Source of the DNA: Kitasatospora sp. NBC_01266
Lineage (GTDB): Bacteria; Actinomycetota; Actinomycetes; Streptomycetales; Streptomycetaceae
Length of the DNA stretch: 64,000 bases
Reading direction: 5' to 3'
Assembly: GCF_036242395.1 (NCBI RefSeq)
Contig: NZ_CP108458.1
Coordinates: 2,356,001-2,420,000 of the forward strand
Under the pieces are notes generated by a model. The model searched no databases and was not told the DNA's origin. It worked only from the letters and a program-made list of their open reading frames with translations. A program made the translations under genes and the position numbers. Shown one piece after another: positions 18,839 to 28,031 of this stretch (position 1 is its first letter; each line of letters begins with the position of its first letter).

Positions 18839-19297
18839 ATGAGCAGCACACCCTCCCCCGACCCCGACCCCTCCCCTGACCTCGCCCCCGCCTCGCTCCA
18901 GCTGGCCGCCGACCTGCGGGCCACCCTCGGCGACCTGGTCCGCCAGGTGCGGGACGCCGCCTCCGCGCTGCCGCAGAGCCAGCTGGGCGCGCTCGGCTGG
19001 CTGGTCCGCGAGGGCCCGCACACCACCGCCGAACTGGCCGACCGCCAGCGGGTGCGCCACCAGTCGATGGCCCGCACCGTCACCCAGCTGCTCCAGGCCG
19101 GCCTGATCCGGCAGGAGCGCCACCCCACCGACGGGCGCAAGCTCGTGCTGACCGCCACCGCGACCGGCCGGGCCACCCTGGCGGACCAGCGCCGGCGGCG
19201 CGAGAGCCACCTGGCCGAGGCGATCGAACGCGAGCTGACCGAGGCGGAGCGGCTCACCCTGCGGCAGGCCGTCGACCTCCTGCGACGGATCAGCTGA
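18839..19297 (+). CDS. MarR-family transcriptional regulator
   Basis: A 152-residue regulator. A Pro/Asp-rich N-terminal tail of about 17 residues precedes the MarR winged helix: TTAELADRQRVRHQSMARTVTQL is the recognition region and LIRQERHPTDGRKLVLTATATG the wing. MarR proteins bind as dimers to palindromes near their own gene and are released by small phenolic or oxidised ligands. The dyad in the 62-base gap to the divergent metallo-hydrolase fits. A second possible target is the MMPL exporter that ends just downstream on the other strand, since MarR-exporter pairs are common. Confidence 0.9.
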   Translation: MSSTPSPDPDPSPDLAPASLQLAADLRATLGDLVRQVRDAASALPQSQLGALGWLVREGPHTTAELADRQRVRHQSMARTVTQLLQAGLIRQERHPTDGRKLVLTATATGRATLADQRRRRESHLAEAIERELTEAERLTLRQAVDLLRRIS

Positions 19298-19367
19298 CCC
19301 AAGAGTCACCTTTGCGCCCACCACGCGTTAGCAGGACGCACTGTCCGTCCAGCCCTAAGGACCTCGC

Positions 19368-19517
19368 GTGATCTCCCTGCGCAACTCCCTGCTCGTCGCC
19401 GCCGCCCTCTGCGGCCTGCTCCTCACCGGAGCCGGCGCCGCCGCGGCCTGCGACTCCGCCAACCTCGGCGGCGCGCTCAACTCCGGCTTCGGCAACGCCT
19501 GCGTCAACGGCGAGTGA
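19368..19517 (+). CDS. Predicted 49-residue secreted peptide
   Basis: A short open frame starting at GTG 19368 behind an AAGGA site seven bases upstream. Residues 1-27 are a convincing signal peptide (hydrophobic LLVAAALCGLLLTGAGAAAA). The mature part would be about 22 residues (CDSANLGGALNSGFGNACVN) with two Cys that could form a disulfide, rich in Gly, Asn and Ala. Its stop overlaps the end of the convergent MMPL gene by 14 bases. I know no family for it. The signal peptide and ribosome site make it a likely real gene; a role as a surface or signalling peptide would be speculation. Confidence 0.6.
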   Translation: MISLRNSLLVAAALCGLLLTGAGAAAACDSANLGGALNSGFGNACVNGE

Positions 19518-21738
19518 GCCCCGGCTCAACAAGATTCGGCTCGACCAGCTCCGACTCGGGCTTGCGCGGGCCGGGCACCGAGGCGCCGGCGGCCACCTCC
19601 AGCGGCGGCAGCGCCACGTGCTCGCGCAGCCCGAACCGGGCGTAGAGCTTGCGCAGCGGCGCGGGCGCCCACCAGTTGAACTCGCCGAAGAGCGACATCA
19701 TGGCCGGCACCAGCAGGCAGCGCACCACGGTGGCGTCCACCGCCACGGCCACCGCCAGCGCGATGCCCATCTCCTTGACCATCAGCATCTGCCCGGCCGC
19801 GAACCCGGCGAAGACGATCACCATCAGCAGCGCCGCCGAGGTGATGATCCGCCCGCTGCGCTGCAGTCCCAGCTGCACCGACTGCTTGCAGTTGTAGCCC
19901 TGGTCCCGCAACTCCTTGATCCGCGCCAGCAGGAAGACCTCGTAGTCCATCGAGAGTCCGAAGGCGAAGGCGAAGACCAGCACCGGGATGAAGGTCTCCA
20001 GGCCCCCGGTCGGCGTGAAGCCGAGCAGCCCGCTGAGCCAGCCGTGCTGGAAGACCATGGTCAGCGCGCCCAGCGAGCAGCCGAGCGAGAGCAGGTTCAT
20101 CAGCAGGGCCTTGACCGGCATCACCACCGAGCCGGTCATCAGGAAGAGCAGCACCAGGGTGCCGACCGCGACCAGCCCCAGCGCCCACGGCCCCCGGTCG
20201 GCCAGCTCGTGCTGGAAGTCGACCACGCTCGCCGCGTCCCCGGTGACGTAGGTGGTCAGCCCGCCCCGGTCCGCGCGCAGCTCGTCCACCACCTGCTTGG
20301 CCTGCCCGCCCTGCGGGTCGCCCTGCACCAGCACCTCGACGGTGCTCAGGTCGGGGCCGACCGGCTGCACCGCCCGCACCCCGGCGACCCCGGGCAGCTT
20401 GGCCACCACGTCGTCGGCGTAGTGCGCGGCGGCCGGCTCGGCGGCGCGCACCACCACGGTCACCGGCGCGGGGGCCAGCTGCGGGAACTCCTGCGCGATG
20501 GTGTCCGACACCTGGCGCCCGGCCGAACTGGTGGGCAGCACGGCGGCACCGGTGGAGCGCATGTCGGCGTTCAGGAACGGCGCGCCGGCGGCGGTCAGCA
20601 GCGCGACGCAGATCAGCGCGACCGGCACCGCGCGGCGCTGCACCCGGCGCACCGTGCGGGCGAAGAAGCCCTCGTCGGGCTCGGCGTGCTTGGGCGGCTT
20701 GATCCGGTGCCCGGCGAAGCCGAGCAGCGCCGGCACCAGGGTGAGCGCGGCGAGCACCGCGATCACCACCACGCTGACCCCGGCGGCGGCCACCGCCCGG
20801 AAGACCGGGCTGGTGAAGACGAAGAGCCCGCTGAGCGCGACCGCGACAGTCAGGCCCGAGAAGGCGACGGTGCGCCCGGCCGTCGCGGCCGTCCGGTCGA
20901 CGGCGGCGGCGATCTCCGCGCCGCGCCCGCGCTCCTCGCGGAAGCGGTTGACCATCAGCAGCGCGTAGTCGATCGACAGGCCCAGGCCCAGCACGGTGGC
21001 GATCGGCAGCACCGTGGTGTCGATGTCCATGATCTGGCTGAAACCGAACATCGCCAGCAGTGCCCCGCCGACCGAGGCGACCGCGCCGATCACCGGAAGA
21101 CTGGCCGCGGCCAGGCCGCCGAAGACCAGCACCATGACGATCAGTGTCAGTGGCAGCGTGACGATCTCGCCGAATTTCGTGTCCGACTGGGTCTGCGCCT
21201 TGACCTCGTGCTGCAGCACCAGGTCGCCACCCACGGTGACGTGCGTGCCGGGCGGCTGCATCGCGGTGAGCAGCTGGCTGACGGCCTGCTGCTGCGCGGT
21301 GTTCGCGTCGGCGGTCATCCGCACGTTGATCACGCTGGAGGCACCGTCGGCGGCGCGCAGCGCCTGCTGACCGTTCTGGTAGGCATCCGAGACCGAGAGC
21401 ACGCCGGGCAGCTTCGCCAGGTCCTGGGCGGCGACGGTGACCGCGTCGCGCACCACCGGGGTGTCCACCGGCTGCCCGGCGACCACGGCGGTGACCGTGC
21501 CCGAGGACGGGTCGGCGGCGGCGACCAGGTTGCTGCCCTGGACCGACTCGTAGCCGCCGGAGGAGGTGTTGGTGACCGAGCCCTCGAAGACCCGGCCGCC
21601 GATCAGCACCCCGAGCGCGAGCACCGCCACCCAGAAGGCGAGCACCCAGCGCCGGTGGCGGTGGCAGAAGCGGCCGAGCGAGGCCAGCTTGCCGGGAGCG
21701 ACAGCGGCCGATGAGGGTGAAGCAGCGGAAAGGCGCAT
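19504..21738 (-). CDS. MMPL-family (RND-type) transporter
   Basis: A complete 744-residue exporter with duplicated halves. Each half has one helix, a large external domain and five more helices. Conserved signs are LGLGLSIDYALLMVNRFREE in the first half, FAFGLSMDYEVFLLARIKE and GIALAVAVAVDATVVRCLLVPA in the second. MMPL proteins move lipids, siderophores or hydrophobic drugs using the proton gradient. The C-terminal cytoplasmic tail is short and acidic. ATG 21738 was chosen; there is no clear ribosome site, so the transcript may be short-leadered or leaderless. It is convergent with the secreted-peptide gene. The upstream region holds a dyad that could bind a repressor. Confidence 0.92.
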   Translation of the reverse strand: MRLSAASPSSAAVAPGKLASLGRFCHRHRRWVLAFWVAVLALGVLIGGRVFEGSVTNTSSGGYESVQGSNLVAAADPSSGTVTAVVAGQPVDTPVVRDAVTVAAQDLAKLPGVLSVSDAYQNGQQALRAADGASSVINVRMTADANTAQQQAVSQLLTAMQPPGTHVTVGGDLVLQHEVKAQTQSDTKFGEIVTLPLTLIVMVLVFGGLAAASLPVIGAVASVGGALLAMFGFSQIMDIDTTVLPIATVLGLGLSIDYALLMVNRFREERGRGAEIAAAVDRTAATAGRTVAFSGLTVAVALSGLFVFTSPVFRAVAAAGVSVVVIAVLAALTLVPALLGFAGHRIKPPKHAEPDEGFFARTVRRVQRRAVPVALICVALLTAAGAPFLNADMRSTGAAVLPTSSAGRQVSDTIAQEFPQLAPAPVTVVVRAAEPAAAHYADDVVAKLPGVAGVRAVQPVGPDLSTVEVLVQGDPQGGQAKQVVDELRADRGGLTTYVTGDAASVVDFQHELADRGPWALGLVAVGTLVLLFLMTGSVVMPVKALLMNLLSLGCSLGALTMVFQHGWLSGLLGFTPTGGLETFIPVLVFAFAFGLSMDYEVFLLARIKELRDQGYNCKQSVQLGLQRSGRIITSAALLMVIVFAGFAAGQMLMVKEMGIALAVAVAVDATVVRCLLVPAMMSLFGEFNWWAPAPLRKLYARFGLREHVALPPLEVAAGASVPGPRKPESELVEPNLVEPGLTRR

Positions 21739-21797
21739 CAAGCGGAAGGCCTAGCGTGCGGGGCGAGGATGCCCGACGGGCAACTCATCCCACGCTA

Positions 21798-21818
21798 GGT
21801 GTTCCGTCCTAAAACACC
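21798..21818 (-). promoter_or_regulatory. Dyad upstream of the MMPL gene, possible operator
   Basis: GGTGTT and AACACC separated by nine bases, about 60 bases before the MMPL start. A second, wider inverted repeat CTAGCGTG (21751-21758) / CACGCTAG (21791-21798) lies beside it. The layout suits a TetR- or MarR-type operator, but the binding protein is unknown. Confidence 0.4.
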
Positions 21819-21887
21819 CATAAGATCGCGATGAGCGCCTTATCACACCAAAGCGACATTGCTGACGGAACTCGGGCAGAACATGAC

Positions 21888-21925
21888 AGTGGGCCCCCAT
21901 CCGGTCACCCGGATGGGGGCCCACT
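21888..21925 (-). terminator. rpsA terminator
   Basis: A 17-bp perfect stem (AGTGGGCCCCCATCCGG and its complement) around a TCAC loop, beginning 33 bases after the rpsA stop. No T tract follows. Confidence 0.85.
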
Positions 21926-21957
21926 CAGTTCAACTCACACCGAGTTGCGCTGTGCGA

Positions 21958-23448
21958 TCAGCTCTGGCCGCCGGCCAGCTTCTCGCGCAGGGCAGCCAGC
22001 GCCTCGTCCGAGGCGAGGGCGCCGGCGCCCTCGTCGCTGGAGGAGGAGTAGTTGCCACCGGCAGCGGCGGCAACCGCGTCGCCACCCTCGGCAGCGGCCT
22101 CGGCGTCGGCCTCGCGGCTCTTGATGACCTGGGCCTGGTGCTGCTCGAAGCGGGCCTGCGCCTCGGCGTACTGGCGCTCCCACTCCTCACGCTGCTTCTC
22201 GTAGCCGGGCAGCCAGTCGTTCGCCTCGGGGTCGAAGCCCTCGGGGTAGATGTAGTTGCCCTGGTCGTCGTACGAGGCAGCCATGCCGTACAGGGTCGGG
22301 TCGAACTCGACCGAGGCCGGGTCGGCACCGAGCGACTCGTTGGCCTGCTTCAGCGAGAGGCTGATGCGACGACGCTCGAGGTCGATGTCGATGACCTTGA
22401 CGAAGATCTCGTCGCCGACCTGGACGACCTGCTCCGGGATCTCCACGTGGCGCTCGGCCAGCTCGGAGATGTGGACCAGACCCTCGATGCCCTCGTCCAC
22501 GCGGACGAACGCACCGAACGGAACCAGCTTGGTGACCTTACCCGGGACGACCTGGCCGATCTGGTGCGTACGGGCGAACTGCTGCCACGGGTCCTCCTGG
22601 GTCGCCTTCAGCGACAGGGAGACGCGCTCGCGGTCCATGTCAACGTCGAGAACCTCGACGGTGACCTCCTGGCCGACCTCGACAACCTCGGACGGGTGGT
22701 CGATGTGCTTCCAGGACAGCTCGGAGACGTGGACGAGACCGTCGACGCCGCCCAGGTCCACGAAGGCACCGAAGTTGACGATCGAGGAGACGACGCCGGA
22801 GCGCACCTGGCCCTTCTGCAGGGTGGTGAGGAAGGTCTGGCGGACCTCGCTCTGGGTCTGCTCCAGCCAGGCACGGCGGGACAGGACCACGTTGTTGCGG
22901 TTCTTGTCCAGCTCGATGATCTTGGCCTCGAGCTCCTTGCCCACGTAGGGCTGCAGGTCGCGCACGCGGCGCATCTCGACCAGCGAAGCCGGCAGGAAGC
23001 CACGGAGGCCGATGTCGAGGATGAGACCACCCTTGACGACCTCGATGACGGTACCGGTGACGATCCCGTCCTCTTCCTTGATCTTCTCGATCGTGCCCCA
23101 GGCGCGCTCGTACTGCGCACGCTTCTTGGACAGGATCAGACGACCCTCCTTGTCCTCCTTCTGGAGAACCAGGGCCTCGATCTCGTCGCCGACCTTGACA
23201 ACCTCGTGGGGGTCGACGTCGTGCTTGATCGAGAGCTCGCGGGAGGGGATGACACCCTCGGTCTTGTAACCGATGTCGAGGAGCACCTCGTCACGGTCGA
23301 CCTTCACGATGATGCCCTCAACGATGTCGCCATCGTTGAAGTACTTGATGGTCTCGTCGATCGCCGCGAGGAATGCTTCCGCGTCGCCGATGTCGTTGAC
23401 CGCAACCTGCGGGGTGGTGCTGACAGAGGTGTCGGTGGGGCTCGTCAT
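21958..23448 (-). CDS. rpsA: 30S ribosomal protein S1
   Basis: A 496-residue RNA-binding protein that helps the ribosome engage mRNA. Four S1 repeats lie at about residues 39-110, 126-192, 213-281 and 298-366. The third and fourth carry the best consensus (VNFGAFVDLGGVDGLVHVSEL and VPFGAFVRVDEGIEGLVHISEL), as usual in actinobacteria, which lack the last two repeats of E. coli S1. The C-terminal 125 residues are acidic and Ala/Glu-rich and probably disordered. ATG 23448 has only a weak upstream site, which is common for S1 and may allow self-regulation. A 200-base leader separates it from a near-consensus promoter at 23655-23683. Confidence 0.97.
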   Translation of the reverse strand: MTSPTDTSVSTTPQVAVNDIGDAEAFLAAIDETIKYFNDGDIVEGIIVKVDRDEVLLDIGYKTEGVIPSRELSIKHDVDPHEVVKVGDEIEALVLQKEDKEGRLILSKKRAQYERAWGTIEKIKEEDGIVTGTVIEVVKGGLILDIGLRGFLPASLVEMRRVRDLQPYVGKELEAKIIELDKNRNNVVLSRRAWLEQTQSEVRQTFLTTLQKGQVRSGVVSSIVNFGAFVDLGGVDGLVHVSELSWKHIDHPSEVVEVGQEVTVEVLDVDMDRERVSLSLKATQEDPWQQFARTHQIGQVVPGKVTKLVPFGAFVRVDEGIEGLVHISELAERHVEIPEQVVQVGDEIFVKVIDIDLERRRISLSLKQANESLGADPASVEFDPTLYGMAASYDDQGNYIYPEGFDPEANDWLPGYEKQREEWERQYAEAQARFEQHQAQVIKSREADAEAAAEGGDAVAAAAGGNYSSSSDEGAGALASDEALAALREKLAGGQS

Positions 23449-23654
23449 TAGGAAAAGGGCTCCGGTACGGACATGAAGTCGTAGGTAATGCCACGCGGGG
23501 GCCCGGTTCGCTCCCACCGAAAGCCGGACAGCCAAGAACACGGCCCACTTACCCTCAACTTCAAGGAAGTGTCCGTCTTGCGACCGTGGGGTCTTCGACA
23601 GATGCGAGCGCGACCTGCTCCGTCCGAGGCGCACAGGCCCGCAGCGCAACTTGT

Positions 23655-23683
23655 AGCATACGGGGACAGCCAGGCACGGTCAA
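23655..23683 (-). promoter_or_regulatory. Consensus housekeeping promoter for rpsA
   Basis: Leftward TTGACC (23678-23683), a 17-base spacer and TATGCT (23655-23660) form a strong HrdB-type promoter. It lies inside the 436-base gap 23449-23884, most of which is the rpsA leader. I see no small gene in the rest of the gap; the last part must hold the promoter of the methyltransferase gene. Confidence 0.85.
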
Positions 23684-23884
23684 CGCCGAAGGCGACGAGA
23701 CCGTCCAGGCCGGTATGGATCAGGCCATATCCTCCAACTGCGCACCTCACGCGACCTGACCGGCCGACGTGGGGAGTGGCAGCCACAGGGGCCCGGCTCC
23801 CCGGATGCCACCGCCTGATCCCGTCCCCGAAGGGCCGGCGCCAGGCAGCGACGCTTTCCGCAGCCCCTACCCTACGCGAGGCGC

Positions 23885-24742
23885 ATGATGACCGTTGACA
23901 CCACCCCTGGCAAGTGGACGCCGGACCCGGACGGTGACGACGACGTCGCGCTGCGCCGCGAGGCCGCGCCCGAGGAGAGCAGCCGGGCTAGCCGGCACTG
24001 GTGGGACCGCAACGCCGACGAGTACCAGGACGAGCACGGAGCGTTCCTCGGCGACGACCGCTTCACCTGGTGCCCCGAAGGCCTGGACGAGGCGGACGCC
24101 CGGCTGCTGGGCGGCGCGGACGAACTGGCCGGCCGCGACGTGCTGGAGATCGGCGCGGGCGCGGCGCAGTGCTCGCGCTGGCTGCGCGCGCAGGGCGCCC
24201 GCCCGGTGGCGCTCGACATCTCGCACCGGCAGCTGCAGCACTCGCGCCGGATCGACCTCTCGCGCGGGGACCGGCCCGTCGCCCTGGTGCAGGCGGACGC
24301 GGCGGTGCTGCCGTTCGCCGACGGCTCCTTCGACCTGGCCTGCTCGGCCTACGGCGCGGTGCCGTTCAGCGCGGACACCGCCGCGCTGATGCGCGAGGTG
24401 CACCGGGTGCTGCGGCCCGGCGGGCGCTGGGTCTTCTCGGTCACCCACCCGATCCGCTGGGCCTTCCCGGACGAACCGGGGGCGGCCGGGCTCACCGCGA
24501 CCGCCTCCTACTTCGACCGCACGCCCTACGTCGAGCAGGACGAGCAGGGCCGGGCCAGCTACGTCGAGCACCACCGCACCCTGGGCGACCGGGTGCGTGA
24601 GCTGGTGGCGGCCGGGTTCACGCTGCTCGACCTGGTGGAGCCGCAGTGGCCGGAGGGCCTGGAGCAGGAGTGGGGCGGCTGGAGCCCGCTGCGCGGGCGG
24701 CACATCCCGGGGACGGCGATCTTCGTCTCGCGCCGGGGCTGA
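23885..24742 (+). CDS. Class I SAM-dependent methyltransferase
   Basis: A 285-residue Rossmann-fold methyltransferase. The SAM-binding motif I is VLEIGAGAAQCSRWL (about residues 86-100), the acidic residue after strand 2 is in VALDIS, and motif IV is in LACSAYGAVPFS; LREVHRVLRPGGRWVFSVTHP-like motif VI follows. The W-D-R-N-A-D-E-Y opening (HWWDRNADEYQ) is typical of the UbiE/Methyltransf_11 group. The substrate is unknown. Two ATGs (23885 and 23888) are possible starts. The hrpB gene follows after 11 bases and may be cotranscribed, but I see no functional link. Confidence 0.88.
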   Translation: MMTVDTTPGKWTPDPDGDDDVALRREAAPEESSRASRHWWDRNADEYQDEHGAFLGDDRFTWCPEGLDEADARLLGGADELAGRDVLEIGAGAAQCSRWLRAQGARPVALDISHRQLQHSRRIDLSRGDRPVALVQADAAVLPFADGSFDLACSAYGAVPFSADTAALMREVHRVLRPGGRWVFSVTHPIRWAFPDEPGAAGLTATASYFDRTPYVEQDEQGRASYVEHHRTLGDRVRELVAAGFTLLDLVEPQWPEGLEQEWGGWSPLRGRHIPGTAIFVSRRG

Positions 24743-24753
24743 ATACTGGGGCG

Positions 24754-27264
24754 GTGAACCTCGACCTGCCCGTCCGCAGCGCACTGCCCGCGCTGGCCGC
24801 CGCCCTCGACGAACGCGGCGTGGCCGTGCTGGCCGCACCGCCCGGCACCGGGAAGACCACGCTGGTGCCGCTCGCGCTGGCGGGGCTGCTCGACGCCGCC
24901 GCGCCACAACGCCACGTGCTGGTCGCCGAACCGCGACGGCTCGCGGTGCGGGCGGCGGCGCGGCGGATGGCCTGGCTGCTGGGCGAGCGGGAGGGCGCCC
25001 GGGTCGGCCACACCGTGCGCGGGGAGCGGGTGGTGGGGCCCGACACGGTGATCGAGGTGGTCACCACCGGCGTGCTGCTGCAGCGCCTCCAGCGCGATCC
25101 CGAACTGCCCGGCGTGGACGTGGTGTTGCTGGACGAGTGCCACGAGCGGCACCTGGACGCGGACACCGCGCTCGCCTTCCTGCTGGACGTGCGCGAGACG
25201 CTGCGCCCCGAACTCGCGGTGCTGGTCGCCTCGGCCACCTCGGACACCGCGGCCTGGGCCGAACTGCTGGGCGACGCACCGGTGGTGGCGGCGCACGGGA
25301 TCGCCCACCCGGTCGAGGTGGTGTGGGCGCCACCGCCGACCGCCGTCCGCCCGCCGCAGGGCACCCGGGTCGACGCCGCGCTGCTGGAGCACGTCGCGGC
25401 CGTGGTGCGCCGGGCGCTGGCCGAGCGGGCCGGCGACCTGCTCTGCTTCCTGCCCGGGGTCGGCGAGATCGCCCGGGTGGCCGGGCAGCTCGGCGGCCTG
25501 CCGGAGGTGGAGGTGCTCCAACTGCACGGGCAGGCCCCGGCCGCCGTGCAGGACGCGGCGCTGACGGCGGGCGGGCGCCGCCGGGTCATCCTGGCCACCT
25601 CGGTCGCCGAGTCCTCGCTGACCGTGCCGGGCGTGCGGATCGTGGTGGACAGCGGGCTGGCCCGCGAGCCGCGCACCGACCACGCGCGCGGACTGGGCAG
25701 CCTGGTCACGGTGCGGGCCTCGCTGGCGGCCGGCCGCCAGCGGGCCGGGCGGGCCGGGCGCGAGGCGCCGGGGACGGTCTACCGGTGCTGGGCCGAGGTG
25801 GCGGACGCCCGCGCCCCGCGCTTCCCGACCCCCGAGATCGCGCTAGCCGACCTGACCGGCTTCGCACTGCAGGCCGCCTGCTGGGGCGACCCGCAGGCGA
25901 GCGGGCTCGCACTGCCCGATCCGCCGCCGGCGGGTGCCCTGGCGGCCGCCCGGCAGACGCTGCTCGCGCTCGGCGCGGTGACACCCGACGGGCGCGCGAC
26001 CGAGCGCGGGCGCCGGTTCGCGCGCACCGGCCTGCACCCGCGGCTGGCGCGTGCCCTGCTCGATGGCGCCGCAGAGGTGGGCGCCCGGCGCGCGGCGGAG
26101 ATCGTCGCGCTGCTCTCCGAGGAGCTCCCCCGCGAGCTCGGTGACGACCTGGCGGCCGCCTGGCGCGCGGTGCGCGACTCCTCGACCCCGTACGCGGCGC
26201 GCTGGCGGCAGGAGGTGCGGCGGCTGCGGGCCCAGGTGACCGCGCCCGAGCGCGGGCGTGAGCGCGAGCCGACCGACCAGGCCGCCGCCGGACTGCTGGT
26301 CGCACTGGCCCACCCGGAGCGGGTCGCGCGGGCCCGGGGCGGCGCCTTCCTGATGGCCTCCGGCACGGCCGCCGAGACCGCGCCCGGCTCGGCGCTCGGC
26401 GGCGCCCCCTGGCTGGCCATCGCGGTCGCCGACCGCCCCGCCGGCGCGGCCTCGGCGCGGGTGCGACGGGCGGTGCCCATCGACGAGCAGACCGCCCGCA
26501 CCGCCGCCGCGCACCTGCTCACCGAACGGGACGAGGTGCGCTGGGCCGTGCCGCCCGGCAGCCGGCGCGGCGAACTGACGGCCCGCCGGCTCACCGCACT
26601 GGGCGCGCTCGAACTGGACGCCGACCGACTCACCCGCCCCGATCCGACACTGGTGCGGGCCGCACTGCTGGAGGGCCTGGCCCGCGAGGGCGTCAGCGAG
26701 CTGCTGCGCTGGCCGGAGGGCGCGAGTTCGCTGCGCGCCCGGCTGGCCTTCCTGCACCACGCACTCGGCGCCCCCTGGCCGGACGTCAGCGACCAGGCGC
26801 TGCTGGCCGCCGCCGAGCAGTGGCTGGAACCCGAGCTCTCCCGGGCCCGCCGGCGGGCCGACCTGGAACGCCTGGACACCGGCTCGGCCCTGCAGCGCCT
26901 GCTGCCCTGGTCCACCGGCGAGGCGGGCCGCCTGGACGAGCTGGCCCCCGAGCGGATCACCGTCCCCAGCGGGTCGCGGATCCGGGTCGACTACTCGACC
27001 GAGCGCCCGGTGCTCGCGGTCAAGCTCCAGGAACTCTTCGGCTGGGCCGCCACCCCCGCACTGGCCGGCGGCCGGGTCCCGCTGACCATCCACCTGCTCT
27101 CCCCCGCCGGCCGCCCGGCCGCCGTCACCGGCGACCTGGCCAACTTCTGGCGCGAGGGCTACCGCGCCGTCCGCGCCGAACTGCGCGGCCGCTACCCCCG
27201 CCACCCGTGGCCCGAGGACCCGACCACGGCGGAGCCCACCCGGCGGGCGAACCAGCGGAAGTGA
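24754..27264 (+). CDS. hrpB: ATP-dependent helicase HrpB
   Basis: An 836-residue DEAH-type RNA helicase. Walker A is APPGTGKTTLVPLA (about residues 26-39), the DExH box is DECHERH, motif III is ASATSDT-like, and motif VI reads AGRQRAGRAGREAPG. The HrpB-specific C-terminal region (DELAPERITVPSGSRIRVDY, GWAATPALAGGRVPLTIHLLSPAGRPAAVTGDLANFWREGY) is complete. Bacterial HrpB is not essential and its RNA target is unclear. GTG 24754 was chosen because it starts the conserved N-terminus 11 bases after the methyltransferase stop. The stop TGA forms one arm of a palindrome shared with the convergent gene. Confidence 0.95.
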   Translation: MNLDLPVRSALPALAAALDERGVAVLAAPPGTGKTTLVPLALAGLLDAAAPQRHVLVAEPRRLAVRAAARRMAWLLGEREGARVGHTVRGERVVGPDTVIEVVTTGVLLQRLQRDPELPGVDVVLLDECHERHLDADTALAFLLDVRETLRPELAVLVASATSDTAAWAELLGDAPVVAAHGIAHPVEVVWAPPPTAVRPPQGTRVDAALLEHVAAVVRRALAERAGDLLCFLPGVGEIARVAGQLGGLPEVEVLQLHGQAPAAVQDAALTAGGRRRVILATSVAESSLTVPGVRIVVDSGLAREPRTDHARGLGSLVTVRASLAAGRQRAGRAGREAPGTVYRCWAEVADARAPRFPTPEIALADLTGFALQAACWGDPQASGLALPDPPPAGALAAARQTLLALGAVTPDGRATERGRRFARTGLHPRLARALLDGAAEVGARRAAEIVALLSEELPRELGDDLAAAWRAVRDSSTPYAARWRQEVRRLRAQVTAPERGREREPTDQAAAGLLVALAHPERVARARGGAFLMASGTAAETAPGSALGGAPWLAIAVADRPAGAASARVRRAVPIDEQTARTAAAHLLTERDEVRWAVPPGSRRGELTARRLTALGALELDADRLTRPDPTLVRAALLEGLAREGVSELLRWPEGASSLRARLAFLHHALGAPWPDVSDQALLAAAEQWLEPELSRARRRADLERLDTGSALQRLLPWSTGEAGRLDELAPERITVPSGSRIRVDYSTERPVLAVKLQELFGWAATPALAGGRVPLTIHLLSPAGRPAAVTGDLANFWREGYRAVRAELRGRYPRHPWPEDPTTAEPTRRANQRK

Positions 27265-27275
27265 CGGACCGTCAG
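27261..27275. repeat. Palindrome GTGACGGACCGTCAG carrying the stops of two convergent genes
   Basis: TGA (27262-27264) ends hrpB and the mirror TCA (27272-27274) ends the gene on the other strand, so the repeat supplies both stop codons. It differs from the copy at 2548-2562 by one base. Confidence 0.65.
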
Positions 27276-27898
27276 GGAATCGGCGGGTACTGGGTCGGCA
27301 GCGGCGGCTCGCTGAAGGGGCGGGCGGGGGGCGGGGGTATCGGAATGGCAGTCTGGACCGGGTCGCAGGTCATGATCACGCCGGCCGCGTTCCTCGCGCA
27401 GGTGGCCGTCGAGTGGGCGGGTGTGCCGCCATCGCCGGTGTACGCGGTTCCCGGGGAGACGTCCGCCAGCGGCGTCGACGAAGCCCTCGGCGCGGATGGC
27501 TTCGGGACCTGACTGGGGGCCGTCGCCGTGCGCGGCTTGGGCTTGGCACTGGTCGCCGGCGGCTCGGCGGGCGCCGATGTCCTGGTCGGCGGCGGCGTGG
27601 TCGAGGGCGACGTCACAGGCGAGGGGCTCTCGCTGGGCAAGGCCGACGGCGCCGGCGACGCAGCAGCCGACGGCGAGGCCGAGGCCGTCGGCGCAGCGCT
27701 GCTCGCCGCCGGAACCGGCGCCGGGTGGGCCGCACGGGAGGACCCCGTGCCCGCCGCGAGCCAGCCGGCACCACCGACCAGCACCAGCACCCCCGCCGCG
27801 ACCGCGAGCACACCGCCCCGGCGCCCGGCGAGCCGCCCGGCCAGAGCCCGCATCACCCCCCGGTCCCCGTCCCCGGTCTGCTGTTCGTCCTGCTCCAT
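27272..27898 (-). CDS. Proline/serine-rich membrane-anchored protein of unknown function
   Basis: A 208-residue protein with a short basic cytoplasmic start, one transmembrane helix (GGVLAVAAGVLVLVGGAGWLAAG, about residues 27-50) and a long external low-complexity region of Ala/Ser/Pro/Thr. Near the C-terminus is a small part with two Cys (TCARNAAGVIMTCDPVQT) and a proline-rich end. It looks like a cell-wall-spanning type II membrane protein. ATG 27898 is preferred over 27925 because GAGG lies nine bases upstream. No recognisable domain. It is convergent with hrpB. Confidence 0.65.
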   Translation of the reverse strand: MEQDEQQTGDGDRGVMRALAGRLAGRRGGVLAVAAGVLVLVGGAGWLAAGTGSSRAAHPAPVPAASSAAPTASASPSAAASPAPSALPSESPSPVTSPSTTPPPTRTSAPAEPPATSAKPKPRTATAPSQVPKPSAPRASSTPLADVSPGTAYTGDGGTPAHSTATCARNAAGVIMTCDPVQTAIPIPPPPARPFSEPPLPTQYPPIP

Positions 27899-28031
27899 CG
27901 GTCCGTCCTCGCACCCGCCCACCAAGATCAGGACCGGATCCTAACGGGCGGAACCGACCCGGCGCGCCAACCGCCGGCGCCCCACCGCCGACCGGCCCTC
28001 TACGCTGGGGCGAGTCGGCTCTGGAGGACAG

